Assembly (NCBI RefSeq): GCF_002920575.1 | Contig: NZ_PQSQ01000013.1 | Span: 53,168-117,167, forward strand | DNA from: Streptomyces sp. Ru73 | GTDB lineage: Bacteria > Actinomycetota > Actinomycetes > Streptomycetales > Streptomycetaceae | Direction: 5' to 3' | DNA: 64,000 nucleotides | Shown here: piece by piece, positions 45,671 through 56,396 of the stretch | Position numbering within the stretch: position 1 is the stretch's first letter | How the letters are laid out: the number at the start of each line of letters is the position of its first letter | Position numbers and translations under genes: made by a program | Notes under the pieces: generated by a model | The model's database searches: none | What the model was told of the DNA's origin: nothing | The model's input: only the letters and a program-made list of their open reading frames with translations

Positions 45671-46453
45671 TCAGGAGGAGTTCTTCAGGACGCTCCAGCC
45701 GCCGTCGACGACGAGGCTCGCGCCGGTGACGAAGGAGGCGTCGGAGGAGAGCAGGAAGGCGATCGTGGCGGCGACCTCCTCGGGGCGGCCGAGCCGGGCC
45801 GCTGCGGTCTCGGCGGCCGTGGCACGGCGGTCCTCCTCGGAGATGCCTTCCCAGGCGGCGGTGAGGACGGGGCCCGGCAGGACGGAGTTCACCCGCACGT
45901 CCGGCCCGTACTCCACGGCCAGCTGGCGGGCGAGGCCGGTCAGGCCCGCCTTGGAGGCGGCGTACGCGGGCCGGCCCGGCAGCCCGACCAGCGCGTGCAC
46001 GGAGGAGGTCAGCACCACCGCGCCCTGCCGCGCCCGCAGGTCCTCCAGCGCGGCGCGCACGCCGAGGAACGCGCCGGTGAGGTTGACCGCGAGCTGGTGG
46101 TCCCAGTCGGCGCGCGGGGTGCGGTCGGCGGGCGCGACGTACCGGGTGAAGGCGTTGGAGACCAGGCCGTCCACCGGCCCGTAGCGGCCCCGGGCCGCGG
46201 CCACGGCACGTTCCCAGGCGGCCTCGTCGGTGACGTCGCAGTGCTCGTAGGAGGCGGTGCCGCCGGCGGCGCGGATGCGGCGCGCGGTGCGCTCGCCGCG
46301 CTCGTCGTCGATGTCGAGCAGGAGGACCCGGGCCCCCTCGGCGGCCAGCCGGTCGGCGGTGGCGGCCCCGATGCCGGACGCTGCGCCGGTGACGAGGTGG
46401 GTACGGCCGGAGAACCGCGCCGCTGCGGTCGGCGCATCGCGCTGCTGGCTCAT
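45671..46453 (-). CDS. Short-chain dehydrogenase/reductase
   Basis: A 260-residue classical SDR with TGAASGIGAAT (cofactor), NAF in place of the usual NAG, catalytic Ser in LTSSVH and YAASK. The cofactor motif followed by LLDIDDERGER suggests NAD preference. It precedes the GH42 gene on the same strand, so it may oxidise a sugar or polyol such as galactose (a galactose-dehydrogenase-like role), but this is inference. Confidence 0.9.
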   Translation of the reverse strand: MSQQRDAPTAAARFSGRTHLVTGAASGIGAATADRLAAEGARVLLLDIDDERGERTARRIRAAGGTASYEHCDVTDEAAWERAVAAARGRYGPVDGLVSNAFTRYVAPADRTPRADWDHQLAVNLTGAFLGVRAALEDLRARQGAVVLTSSVHALVGLPGRPAYAASKAGLTGLARQLAVEYGPDVRVNSVLPGPVLTAAWEGISEEDRRATAAETAAARLGRPEEVAATIAFLLSSDASFVTGASLVVDGGWSVLKNSS

Positions 46454-46512
46454 GGCCGCGATCCAAGTAGATGGACCCGGTGCCCGGCAAGGGGGCGCCC
46501 CGTGCGGGGCGC

Positions 46513-47010
46513 TCAGCCCGGAATGTTGTCGAACGGGGCCGTCAGCTGCCGCAGCAGTCCGGCCAGTTCGGCGCGCTCCGCGCGGGACAGCTCAGCGAGG
46601 ATCGCGCGTTCCTGCGTGAGCAGCCCGGCGAGGGACTGGTCGGCGCGGTCGCGCCCTTCCGCGGTGAGCCGGACGAGGACGCCGCGCCGGTCGCTGGGGT
46701 CGGGCAGCCGCTCGACGAGTCCCTTTTTGGCGAGCCGGTCGATACGGTTGGTCATGGTGCCGGAGGTGACCAGGGTCTGGGTGAGCAGCTGGCCGGGGGA
46801 GAGCTGGTACGGCGAGCCCGCGCGGCGCAGCGCGGTCAGCACGTCGAATTCCCAGGGTTCGAGGCCGACCTCGGAGAAGGCCAGCCGCCGCGCGCGGTCG
46901 AGATGCCGGGCGAGCCGGCTGACGCGGCTGAGCACCTCGAGTGGTTCCACATCGAGGTCGGGGCGCTCGCGGCGCCATGCAGCGACCAGTCGGTCGACCT
47001 CGTCCTCCAT
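46513..47010 (-). CDS. tamR: MarR family regulator TamR
   Basis: A 165-residue winged-helix regulator: helices around LDRARRLAFSEVGLEPWEFDVL, recognition region LTQTLVTSGTMTNRIDRL and wing LVERLPDPSDRRGVLVRLT. It is divergent from the tam gene, and their gap contains a perfect 14-bp palindrome. This matches TamR of S. coelicolor, which responds to citrate-cycle intermediates such as trans-aconitate and citrate. The SDR and GH42 genes follow on the same strand after 59 bp. Confidence 0.88.
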   Translation of the reverse strand: MEDEVDRLVAAWRRERPDLDVEPLEVLSRVSRLARHLDRARRLAFSEVGLEPWEFDVLTALRRAGSPYQLSPGQLLTQTLVTSGTMTNRIDRLAKKGLVERLPDPSDRRGVLVRLTAEGRDRADQSLAGLLTQERAILAELSRAERAELAGLLRQLTAPFDNIPG

Positions 47011-47045
47011 GACGATCAGTGTAGTGGTTGTGTCGACGTGAAGTC

Positions 47046-47059
47046 TCTTGACGTCAAGA
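47046..47059. promoter_or_regulatory. TamR-type operator
   Basis: TCTTGAC-GTCAAGA is a perfect palindrome with 7-bp arms in the 130-bp tamR/tam gap, next to AT-rich TATATTTT. It fits the type of site bound by MarR regulators, and by TamR in S. coelicolor as I recall. A less exact half-site CGACGTGAAG lies just before it. Confidence 0.65.
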
Positions 47060-47140
47060 TATATTTTCCTGGACGATTGGGCAGCGTCGGCAGCAGTTCT
47101 CGCTCACCGGCACCGGCCCGTACAGCAGAGGGGTTCGACC

Positions 47141-47965
47141 ATGCCCGACACGCACGTTGCGCCGACCTGGGACCCACAGCAGTACCTCCATCACGCGACC
47201 CACCGCACCCGCCCCTTCCTCGACCTGCTCGCGCGCATCCCCGAGCTGCCCGCCGCGCGCGGGCCCCGCATCGCCGACCTGGGCTGCGGCCCCGGCAACG
47301 TCACGGCCCTGATATCCGACCGCTGGCCCGACGCGCACATCACCGGCTTCGACAACTCCGCCGACATGCTGGCGAAGGCCCGCACCTACGCCGGCCCCAC
47401 GCCCGGCGGCGGCCTGCTGGACTTCGCCCCCGCCGACGCCGCCACCTGGGTCCCGGACGAACCCTTCGACCTCATCGTCTCCAACGCGGCACTGCAATGG
47501 GTACCGGGCCACGCCGACTCCTTCGGGCCCTGGATCGACTCCCTCGCCCCCGGCGGCACCCTCGCCTTCCAGGTGCCGGGCAACTTCACCTCGCCCAGCC
47601 ACGCCCTCCTCGGGGAGCTGTGCGACAGCCCACGCTGGCGCGCCCGCCTCGGTGCTCACGGACGGCGTTTCGTGCACGTCCTGGAGCCGGAGGAGTACCT
47701 GAAGCGGCTGATCGACCTCGGCTGCGCGGCCGACGCCTGGGAGACCACGTACGTGCAGGTCCTGCGGGGCGAGGACCCGGTGCTGGACTGGGTGAAGGGG
47801 ACCGCGCTGCGGCCCGTCCTCACCGCGCTCGCGGACGACCCGGAGGCCTGCGAGGAATTCCTCGACCAGTATCGCGACCTGCTGCGCAAGGCGTATCCGG
47901 CGGGGCCGCACGGCACCGTCTTCCCCTTCCGGCGGATCTTCGCCGTGGCGCGCAAGGAGGTCTGA
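47141..47965 (+). CDS. tam: Trans-aconitate 2-methyltransferase Tam
   Basis: A 274-residue SAM-dependent methyltransferase that removes trans-aconitate, an aconitase inhibitor formed from cis-aconitate. Motifs: WDPQQYLHHATHRTRPFLDLLARI, SAM-binding ADLGCGPGNVT, FDNSADML and VSNAALQWVPGH, all typical of Tam. ATG 47141 follows AGAGGGG; an in-frame upstream start at 47048 would run over the operator. The VOC gene follows 4 bp later. Confidence 0.93.
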   Translation: MPDTHVAPTWDPQQYLHHATHRTRPFLDLLARIPELPAARGPRIADLGCGPGNVTALISDRWPDAHITGFDNSADMLAKARTYAGPTPGGGLLDFAPADAATWVPDEPFDLIVSNAALQWVPGHADSFGPWIDSLAPGGTLAFQVPGNFTSPSHALLGELCDSPRWRARLGAHGRRFVHVLEPEEYLKRLIDLGCAADAWETTYVQVLRGEDPVLDWVKGTALRPVLTALADDPEACEEFLDQYRDLLRKAYPAGPHGTVFPFRRIFAVARKEV

Positions 47966-47969
47966 GCGG

Positions 47970-48332
47970 ATGATCACCGGCCTCGACCACGTCCAGCTCG
48001 CGGCACCACCCGGCTCGGAGGGCGCCCTGACCGCGTTCTACGAGGGCGTTCTGGGGATGACCCGGGTGCCCAAGCCGCCGGCCCTCGCCGGCCGCGGTGG
48101 CGTGTGGTTCGAGGCCGGTACGGTCCGTCTCCACCTCGGCATCGACAGAGACTTCCGGCCCTCGGCCAAGGCGCACCCCGGCGTACTCGTCACGGGCATC
48201 GACGCCTTCGCCGCCCGGCTCGCGGACCGTGGCGCGGACGTCACCTGGGACGATGCGCTGCCGGGCCACCGTCGCTTCTACGCCCACGACCCCGTCGGCA
48301 ACCGGCTGGAGTTCCTCGAACGTACGTGCTGA
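47970..48332 (+). CDS. VOC (glyoxalase/dioxygenase) family protein
   Basis: A 120-residue single-module vicinal-oxygen-chelate protein. Candidate metal ligands are His7 in LDHVQL, the His in VRLHLGI and the Glu in NRLEFLE. It starts 4 bp after tam and should be co-transcribed. It could be a lyase, dioxygenase or binding protein; the substrate is not evident. Confidence 0.88.
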   Translation: MITGLDHVQLAAPPGSEGALTAFYEGVLGMTRVPKPPALAGRGGVWFEAGTVRLHLGIDRDFRPSAKAHPGVLVTGIDAFAARLADRGADVTWDDALPGHRRFYAHDPVGNRLEFLERTC

Positions 48333-48402
48333 TCAGGGTGCTCGGAATCCCTCTGCGCCGCTCACTCTTTCGGGTGAACTTTGGGGCGCGTGTGGCCCAT
48401 GG

Positions 48403-49089
48403 TCACGCCTTCCGGTGACCTATCAGCCGCGGCTTCGGCTCCAGCCCGTCCAGCCCGTGCCAGGCGAGGTTCACCAGATGGGCCGCCACTTCCGCTTTCT
48501 TCGGCTTGCGGACGTCCAGCCACCACTGGCCCGTCAGCGCGACCATCCCGACCAGCGCCTGCGCGTACAGCGGCGCCAGCTTCGGGTCGAAGCCCCGCGC
48601 CTTGAACTCCAGGCCCAGGATGTCCTCGACCTGCGTCGCGATGTCACTGATCAGCGAGGCGAACGTGCCCGTCGACTGCGCGACGGGGGAGTCCCGCACC
48701 AAAATGCGGAAGCCGTCGGTGTAGGACTCGATGTAGTCCAGCAGCGCGAACGCCGCCTGCTCCAGCAGCTCGCGCGGGTGCCCAGCGGTCAGGGCACCCG
48801 TCACCATGTCCAGCAGCCGCCGCATCTCGCGGTCCACGACGACCGCGTACAGCCCTTCCTTGCCGCCGAAGTGCTCGTACACCACCGGCTTGGACACCCC
48901 GGCCTTCGCCGCGATCTCCTCCACCGACGTGCCCTCGAAGCCACGCTCGGCGAACACCGTGCGACCGATGTCCAGCAGCTGCTCCCGGCGCTCCTTGCCC
49001 GTCATGCGGACCCGGCGCGCGCGCCGCGCGCCCGCGCCGGACGACGCCTTGTCCTTGCTGTCACTCACGCTGCTGCCATCGATCGCCAC
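48403..49089 (-). CDS. TetR family regulator
   Basis: A 228-residue TetR protein. The HTH is at ~30-80: RREQLLDIGRTVFAERGFEGTSVEEIAAKAGVSKPVVYEHFGGKEGL. The N-terminus has ~28 extra Ser/Ala/Arg residues. The GTG at 49089 is used; GTG 49068 is an alternative. It follows the desaturase gene by 22 bp on the same strand, so it probably controls that operon through the dyads upstream of the desaturase. Confidence 0.9.
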   Translation of the reverse strand: MAIDGSSVSDSKDKASSGAGARRARRVRMTGKERREQLLDIGRTVFAERGFEGTSVEEIAAKAGVSKPVVYEHFGGKEGLYAVVVDREMRRLLDMVTGALTAGHPRELLEQAAFALLDYIESYTDGFRILVRDSPVAQSTGTFASLISDIATQVEDILGLEFKARGFDPKLAPLYAQALVGMVALTGQWWLDVRKPKKAEVAAHLVNLAWHGLDGLEPKPRLIGHRKA

Positions 49090-49111
49090 CCGACAATCAT
49101 GCCTCCCCCGG

Positions 49112-50104
49112 CTACGGCCGGGCGGCGCCCCCCGCCGCGGCCTTGTCCGTGCGGCGCGAGTCCAGCCGCGAGGCGTTCGGCCACCGCACGTCGTACGCCC
49201 AGCCCAGCTTCTCGAACCAGCTGATCAGCCGGGCGCTGGAGTCCAGCTGCCCCTTCAGCACGCCGTGCCGCGCGCACGTCGGGTCGGCGTGGTGCAGGTT
49301 GTGCCAGGACTCGCCGCAGGAGAGCACGGCCAGCCACCAGACGTTGCCGGAGCGGTCCCGGGACTTGAAGGGGCGCTTGCCCACCGCGTGGCAGATGGAG
49401 TTGATCGACCACGTGACGTGGTGCAGCAGCGCGACCCGGACCAGCGAGCCCCAGAAGAACGCGGTGAACGCGCCCCACCACGACATGGTCACCAGCCCGC
49501 CGATCAGCGGCGGCACCAGCAGCGAGACGGTCGTCCACAGCACGAACTGCCGGGAGATCGCGCGGATCGCCGGGTCCTTGATCAGGTCGGGCGCGTACTT
49601 GTGCTGCGGCGTCTGCTCCTCGTCGAACATCCACGCCATGTGCGCCCACCACAGGCCCTTCATCAGGGCCGGCACGGTCTCGCCGTAACGCCACGGAGAG
49701 TGCGGGTCACCCTCCGCGTCGGAGAACTTGTGGTGCTTGCGGTGATCCGCCACCCACCGCACCAGCGGACCCTCCACCGCGAGCGACCCCATGATCGCCA
49801 GCGCGATGCGCAGTGGCCGCTTCGCCTTGAACGACCCGTGCGTGAAGTAGCGGTGGAAGCCGATCGTGATGCCGTGGCAGCCGATGAAATACATCGCCAC
49901 CAGCAGCCCCAGATCGAGCCAGCTCACCCCCCAGCCCCAGGCCAGTGGCACCGCGGCCACCAGCGCCAGGAACGGCACGGTGATGAACAGCAGGAGCGTG
50001 ATCTGCTCCACCGACCGGCGCTGCTCGCCGCCCAGCGTCGCGGACGGCGCGGGAGTACCGGCGGACTTGACGGTTTTCTCGACGACTTCGGGGCCAGCGG
50101 TCAT
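49112..50104 (-). CDS. Acyl-CoA/fatty-acid desaturase
   Basis: A 330-residue membrane di-iron enzyme introducing a double bond into fatty acyl chains (delta-9 type). The three histidine boxes are complete: HRYFTH, HRKHH and HNLHH. There are about four transmembrane helices in two hairpins. Electron donors would be ferredoxin or a separate reductase; no such gene is adjacent. It heads an operon with the TetR regulator. Confidence 0.94.
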   Translation of the reverse strand: MTAGPEVVEKTVKSAGTPAPSATLGGEQRRSVEQITLLLFITVPFLALVAAVPLAWGWGVSWLDLGLLVAMYFIGCHGITIGFHRYFTHGSFKAKRPLRIALAIMGSLAVEGPLVRWVADHRKHHKFSDAEGDPHSPWRYGETVPALMKGLWWAHMAWMFDEEQTPQHKYAPDLIKDPAIRAISRQFVLWTTVSLLVPPLIGGLVTMSWWGAFTAFFWGSLVRVALLHHVTWSINSICHAVGKRPFKSRDRSGNVWWLAVLSCGESWHNLHHADPTCARHGVLKGQLDSSARLISWFEKLGWAYDVRWPNASRLDSRRTDKAAAGGAARP

Positions 50105-50135
50105 GTGTGTCCCTCGCTGGGGTCGGGGGCAGGGC

Positions 50136-50165
50136 TACGGTTCCGTAACCTACGGTCTCGTAAGT
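50136..50165. promoter_or_regulatory. Two adjacent dyads upstream of the desaturase
   Basis: TACGG-TT-CCGTA (50136-50147) is perfect, and ACCTACG-GTCT-CGTAAGT (50148-50165) has 6 of 7 pairs matching. They lie 32 bp upstream of the desaturase start and have the look of TetR operators. The downstream TetR protein is the obvious candidate. Confidence 0.55.
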
Positions 50166-50361
50166 ATGGCAGTGCCGCCACACCGTACAAGGGTGTGACC
50201 GGCCCGACAGCCCCTCTCACAGAGCGGACAGTGTGACCGCCCGAAAAGCGGAGATCTATTCTTGAGGCGTCGGACAGCGCGGTCCGCAACCCGCCACCAG
50301 GGAGTGTCCACAAGACACCCACCAGCCCAGACGTGCTCAATCACTGCAAGGAGCCGCACCT

Positions 50362-53136
<2,775 letters not shown>

Positions 53137-53149
53137 CCCGCCGGACGGA

Positions 53150-53179
53150 GCGGCCGGTCACCGCACGGTGACCGGCCGC
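53150..53179. terminator. Terminator after ppc
   Basis: Perfect 14-bp arms (53150-53163 and 53166-53179) around a 2-nt centre, 13 bp past the ppc stop. The next gene is convergent, so it may work both ways. Confidence 0.8.
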
Positions 53180-53220
53180 CCCCCCCGCACGGGGTGCCGT
53201 CAAACCCCGGACGAGCCGGG

Positions 53221-53745
53221 TCACAGCGTGAAGAACGCCGCCACCAGCAGCGCGACCCCCGTCAGACCGACGGCCCACGCCGTCCGCCGCATCCGCAGAC
53301 CCCCCGCCACCACCAGCGAAGCCAGCAGCAGCGCACCGCCCAGCGGCGCCCACGCGTACAGAATGCCGCCGGGCCCCGTACGCACCGCCCGGTCCGTGCC
53401 CGGCTCCACCGTCACCTGCACCTGCCGGCCCTTCTCCTGGGACCCGGCCGTCTTCGCCAGCACCACCTTCGCCCGCCGCTGCCCGTCCCCGCCCGTCGGC
53501 ACATAAGGACCCCAGCAGCGGTCGTCGTCGCACGCCGCGACCGTCATCGTGCCGCGCTCCTTCGCCCGCACGAGCATCGCGTACTGCGCTGACCCCCACG
53601 ACGTCCACGCACCGGCCACCAGAATCAGCAGCGCGAGCAGCGCCATCAGCGCATTCTTCAGCACGAGCAGCAGCCCGAAGGCGCTCTCACCCGCCCGCCG
53701 CGTCCGGCTGCGCTTCTTTGTCCCCGTCGTACCTGTCCTGGACAT
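53221..53745 (-). CDS. Two-helix membrane protein, unknown function
   Basis: A 174-residue protein with a basic N-terminus (TKKRSRTRR), a helix at ~22-45, an external loop of ~75 residues holding a CDDDRC pair, and two hydrophobic segments near the C-terminus. ATG 53745 has AAGGAT upstream and is chosen over a longer reading. It is 81 bp downstream of pth and may be co-transcribed. The family is unknown to me. Confidence 0.75.
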   Translation of the reverse strand: MSRTGTTGTKKRSRTRRAGESAFGLLLVLKNALMALLALLILVAGAWTSWGSAQYAMLVRAKERGTMTVAACDDDRCWGPYVPTGGDGQRRAKVVLAKTAGSQEKGRQVQVTVEPGTDRAVRTGPGGILYAWAPLGGALLLASLVVAGGLRMRRTAWAVGLTGVALLVAAFFTL

Positions 53746-53826
53746 GGCGGTGATCCTTGGCCATGCGAGCACACGCGGTCAACTCGATCAGACCGCTTCG
53801 TCAGCCGACGTCCCGCCCTGTCCCCG

Positions 53827-54420
53827 TCAGGAGTTGTAAGCCGATTGCGCCCGTTCCAACCCCTCTGTGACCAGCGCCTCCACCGCATCCGCCGCCCGGT
53901 CCACGAAGTAGTCCAGCTCCTTGCGCTCCGCCGACGAGAAGTCCTTCAGTACGAAGTCCGCCACCTGCATCCGCCCCGGCGGCCGCCCGATACCGAACCG
54001 CACCCGGTGGTACTCCGCACCCAGCGACTTCGTCATCGACTTCAGCCCGTTGTGCCCGTTGTCCCCACCGCCCAGCTTCAGCCGCAGCGCCCCGTAATCG
54101 ATGTCCAGCTCGTCATGGACCGCCACGATCCGCTCCACCGGCACCTTGTAGAAGTCCCGCAACGCCGTCACCGGACCACCCGACAGGTTCATGTACGACG
54201 ACGGCTTCGCCACCACCACCCGCCGGCTCCCGGGCCCCGGCGGACCGACCCGCCCCTCGACCACCTGCGCCCGCGCCTTGTGCGCCTTGAACCGGCCACC
54301 CATCCGCTCCGCCAGCAGATCGGCCACCATGAACCCCACGTTGTGGCGGTTGCCGGCGTACTCAGGACCCGGATTCCCCAGACCCACCACCAGCCACGGA
54401 CCCGCCGCGCCCTCACTCAC
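53827..54420 (-). CDS. pth: Peptidyl-tRNA hydrolase
   Basis: A 197-residue enzyme that recycles peptidyl-tRNA released from ribosomes. Motifs: [20 protein letters not shown] with catalytic His26, [19 protein letters not shown] with the conserved Asp, and [12 protein letters not shown]. Length matches bacterial Pth. It starts at GTG 54420 and is downstream of rplY on the same strand, past a terminator. Confidence 0.96.
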   Translation of the reverse strand: MSEGAAGPWLVVGLGNPGPEYAGNRHNVGFMVADLLAERMGGRFKAHKARAQVVEGRVGPPGPGSRRVVVAKPSSYMNLSGGPVTALRDFYKVPVERIVAVHDELDIDYGALRLKLGGGDNGHNGLKSMTKSLGAEYHRVRFGIGRPPGRMQVADFVLKDFSSAERKELDYFVDRAADAVEALVTEGLERAQSAYNS

Positions 54421-54440
54421 AGCTGCTCTCCTGTACGTAG

Positions 54441-54478
54441 AAAAACCGCCGCCCCGCTCGCAACGAACGGGACGGCGG
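54441..54478 (-). terminator. Intrinsic terminator after rplY
   Basis: Arms 54446-54456 and 54468-54478 pair with one mismatch, and on the minus strand the stem is followed by five T. This is the classic rho-independent form, and it separates rplY from pth. Confidence 0.8.
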
Positions 54479-54535
54479 CGGAAGAACCGGTGACGACGGC
54501 CGGCGAACGGCCACCGTCAGAGGCGTTCCGAGGCT

Positions 54536-55129
54536 TTAGGCCTCGGCGCCCTCCTCGGCCTCGCCCTCGCCCTCGGCAGGGGCCTCGGCCTGCGCGGCCA
54601 CGACCTGCAGCACGATCGCGTCCTCCTCGACACCGAGGGAGACGCCGGCCGGCAGCTTGATGTCCTTCGCCAGCACCGACTGACCGGCGTCCAGACCCGC
54701 GATGTCGGCGGTGACCGACTCGGGGATGTGGGTCGCCTCGGCCTCGACCGGCAGCGCGTTCAGCACGTGCTCCAGCAGGTTGCCGCCCGGGGCCAGCTCA
54801 CCCTCGGTGTGGATCGGCAGCTCGACGGCCACCTTCTCACCACGGCGGACCAGCAGCAGGTCCACGTGGTTGATGATGCCCATGCGGAGCGTGGCACGCT
54901 GCACGTCCTTGGGGATCACCAGCTCTTGCTTGCCCTCGATGTCCAGGCTGATCAGAACGTTGGAGTTCTTCAGCGCCATCAGGGTGTCGTGGTGCGGCAG
55001 GGCCACGTGACGCGGCTCCGAACCGTGACCGTAAACCACCGCGGGAACCTTGTCCTCGCGACGCAGACGGCGGGCGCTGCCCTTGCCGAACTCCGTACGC
55101 AGCTCGGCGGAAATCTTCACCTCGGCCAT
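54536..55129 (-). CDS. rplY: 50S ribosomal protein L25 (general stress protein Ctc)
   Basis: A 197-residue long-form L25/Ctc that binds 5S rRNA. The N-terminal part (LRTEFGKGSARRLRREDKVPAVVYGHG) is the L25 domain; the remainder is the TL5-like C-terminal domain, ending in an acidic Glu/Ala tail. Long forms are usual in actinobacteria. Downstream of prs by 186 bp. Confidence 0.95.
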   Translation of the reverse strand: MAEVKISAELRTEFGKGSARRLRREDKVPAVVYGHGSEPRHVALPHHDTLMALKNSNVLISLDIEGKQELVIPKDVQRATLRMGIINHVDLLLVRRGEKVAVELPIHTEGELAPGGNLLEHVLNALPVEAEATHIPESVTADIAGLDAGQSVLAKDIKLPAGVSLGVEEDAIVLQVVAAQAEAPAEGEGEAEEGAEA

Positions 55130-55315
55130 AACGCACTCCTCGTAGTACTTCTCACGGATCTGACGACCGTCACCCGGCCCACGACAGACCTGCTACGAAG
55201 AGCGCGTCGATAACGGAGCGCCGTACACGAGTACGGCCTCCCTCGCCGAGCAACTCCACGAGTCTACCCGGCGGGGAGGCCGCCCCGAAAATCGATCTCT
55301 ATCGAGAGACCGGGG

Positions 55316-56290
55316 TCACTGCTCCTCGAACAGGCTCGTCACCGAACCGTCCTCGAAGACCTCCTGGATCGCCCGCGCGATCGTCGGCGCCATCGACAGC
55401 ACCGTGATCTTGTCGAGCTCCAGCTCACCCGGCGTCGGCAGGGTGTTGGTGAACACGAACTCGCTCACCTTCGAGTTCTTCAGGCGGTCCGCCGCCGGAC
55501 CCGACAGAATGCCGTGCGTCGCCGTCACGATCACATCCGCCGCACCATTCGCGAACAGCGCGTCCGCAGCCGCACAGATCGTGCCGCCGGTGTCCACCAT
55601 GTCGTCGACCAGGACACACACCCGGTCCTTCACGTCACCCACGACCTCATGGACCGTGACCTGGTTCGCCACGTCCTTGTCACGCCGCTTGTGCACGATC
55701 GCCAGCGGCGCGTCCAGCCGGTCGCACCACCGGTCCGCCACCCGCACACGGCCCGCGTCCGGGGACACCACCGTCAGCTTGTTCCGGTCCACCTTCGCGC
55801 CCACGTAGTCCGCCAGCACCGGCAGCGCGAACAGGTGGTCCACCGGACCGTCGAAGAAGCCCTGGATCTGATCCGTGTGCAGGTCCACCGTGACGATGCG
55901 GTCCGCACCCGCCGTCTTCAGCAGGTCCGCCACCAGACGCGCCGAGATGGGCTCACGGCCGCGGTGCTTCTTGTCCTGACGGGCGTAACCGTACGACGGA
56001 ATGACCACCGTGATGCTCCGCGCGGAAGCCCGCTTCAGAGCATCAATCATGATCAGCTGCTCCATGATCCACTTATTGATGGGAGCCGTGTGGCTCTGCA
56101 TCAAAAAGCAGTCCGCGCCACGCGCCGACTCCTGATAGCGGACGTAGATCTCACCGTTCGCGAAGTCGAACGCCTTCGTCGGGACCAGGCCGACACCCAG
56201 CTGGTGAGCAACCTCCTCCGCCAGCTCGGGGTGGGCGCGGCCGGAGAAGAGCATCAGCTTCTTCTCGCCGGTCGTCTTGATCCCGGTCAC
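55316..56290 (-). CDS. prs: Ribose-phosphate pyrophosphokinase
   Basis: A 324-residue PRPP synthetase making the ribosyl donor for nucleotides, His and Trp. Motifs: FSGRAHPELAEEVA, FANGEIYVRYQESARG, DLHTDQIQGFF, and the PRPP loop VCVLVDDMVDTGGT. GTG 56290 is selected because AAGGAG is 7 nt upstream; the frame continues upstream but without family sequence. It follows glmU by 106 bp on the same strand. Confidence 0.96.
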   Translation of the reverse strand: MTGIKTTGEKKLMLFSGRAHPELAEEVAHQLGVGLVPTKAFDFANGEIYVRYQESARGADCFLMQSHTAPINKWIMEQLIMIDALKRASARSITVVIPSYGYARQDKKHRGREPISARLVADLLKTAGADRIVTVDLHTDQIQGFFDGPVDHLFALPVLADYVGAKVDRNKLTVVSPDAGRVRVADRWCDRLDAPLAIVHKRRDKDVANQVTVHEVVGDVKDRVCVLVDDMVDTGGTICAAADALFANGAADVIVTATHGILSGPAADRLKNSKVSEFVFTNTLPTPGELELDKITVLSMAPTIARAIQEVFEDGSVTSLFEEQ

Positions 56291-56396
56291 AGCAAATCTC
56301 CTTGCCAAGCTGTCAAACATGAGGGCGCCGGGGGAGCGCCGTCCACGTTGCGTGCGCTTATCACGGTACGCCCCGCACGGCGCACCCGTTGCCCGG

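Noticed and set aside
55291..55310. Small hairpin after prs as terminator
   Set aside because: Only a 5-bp TCTCT/AGAGA stem; on the minus strand it is followed by TCGATTTT, so it might work, but it is too weak to list as a feature.
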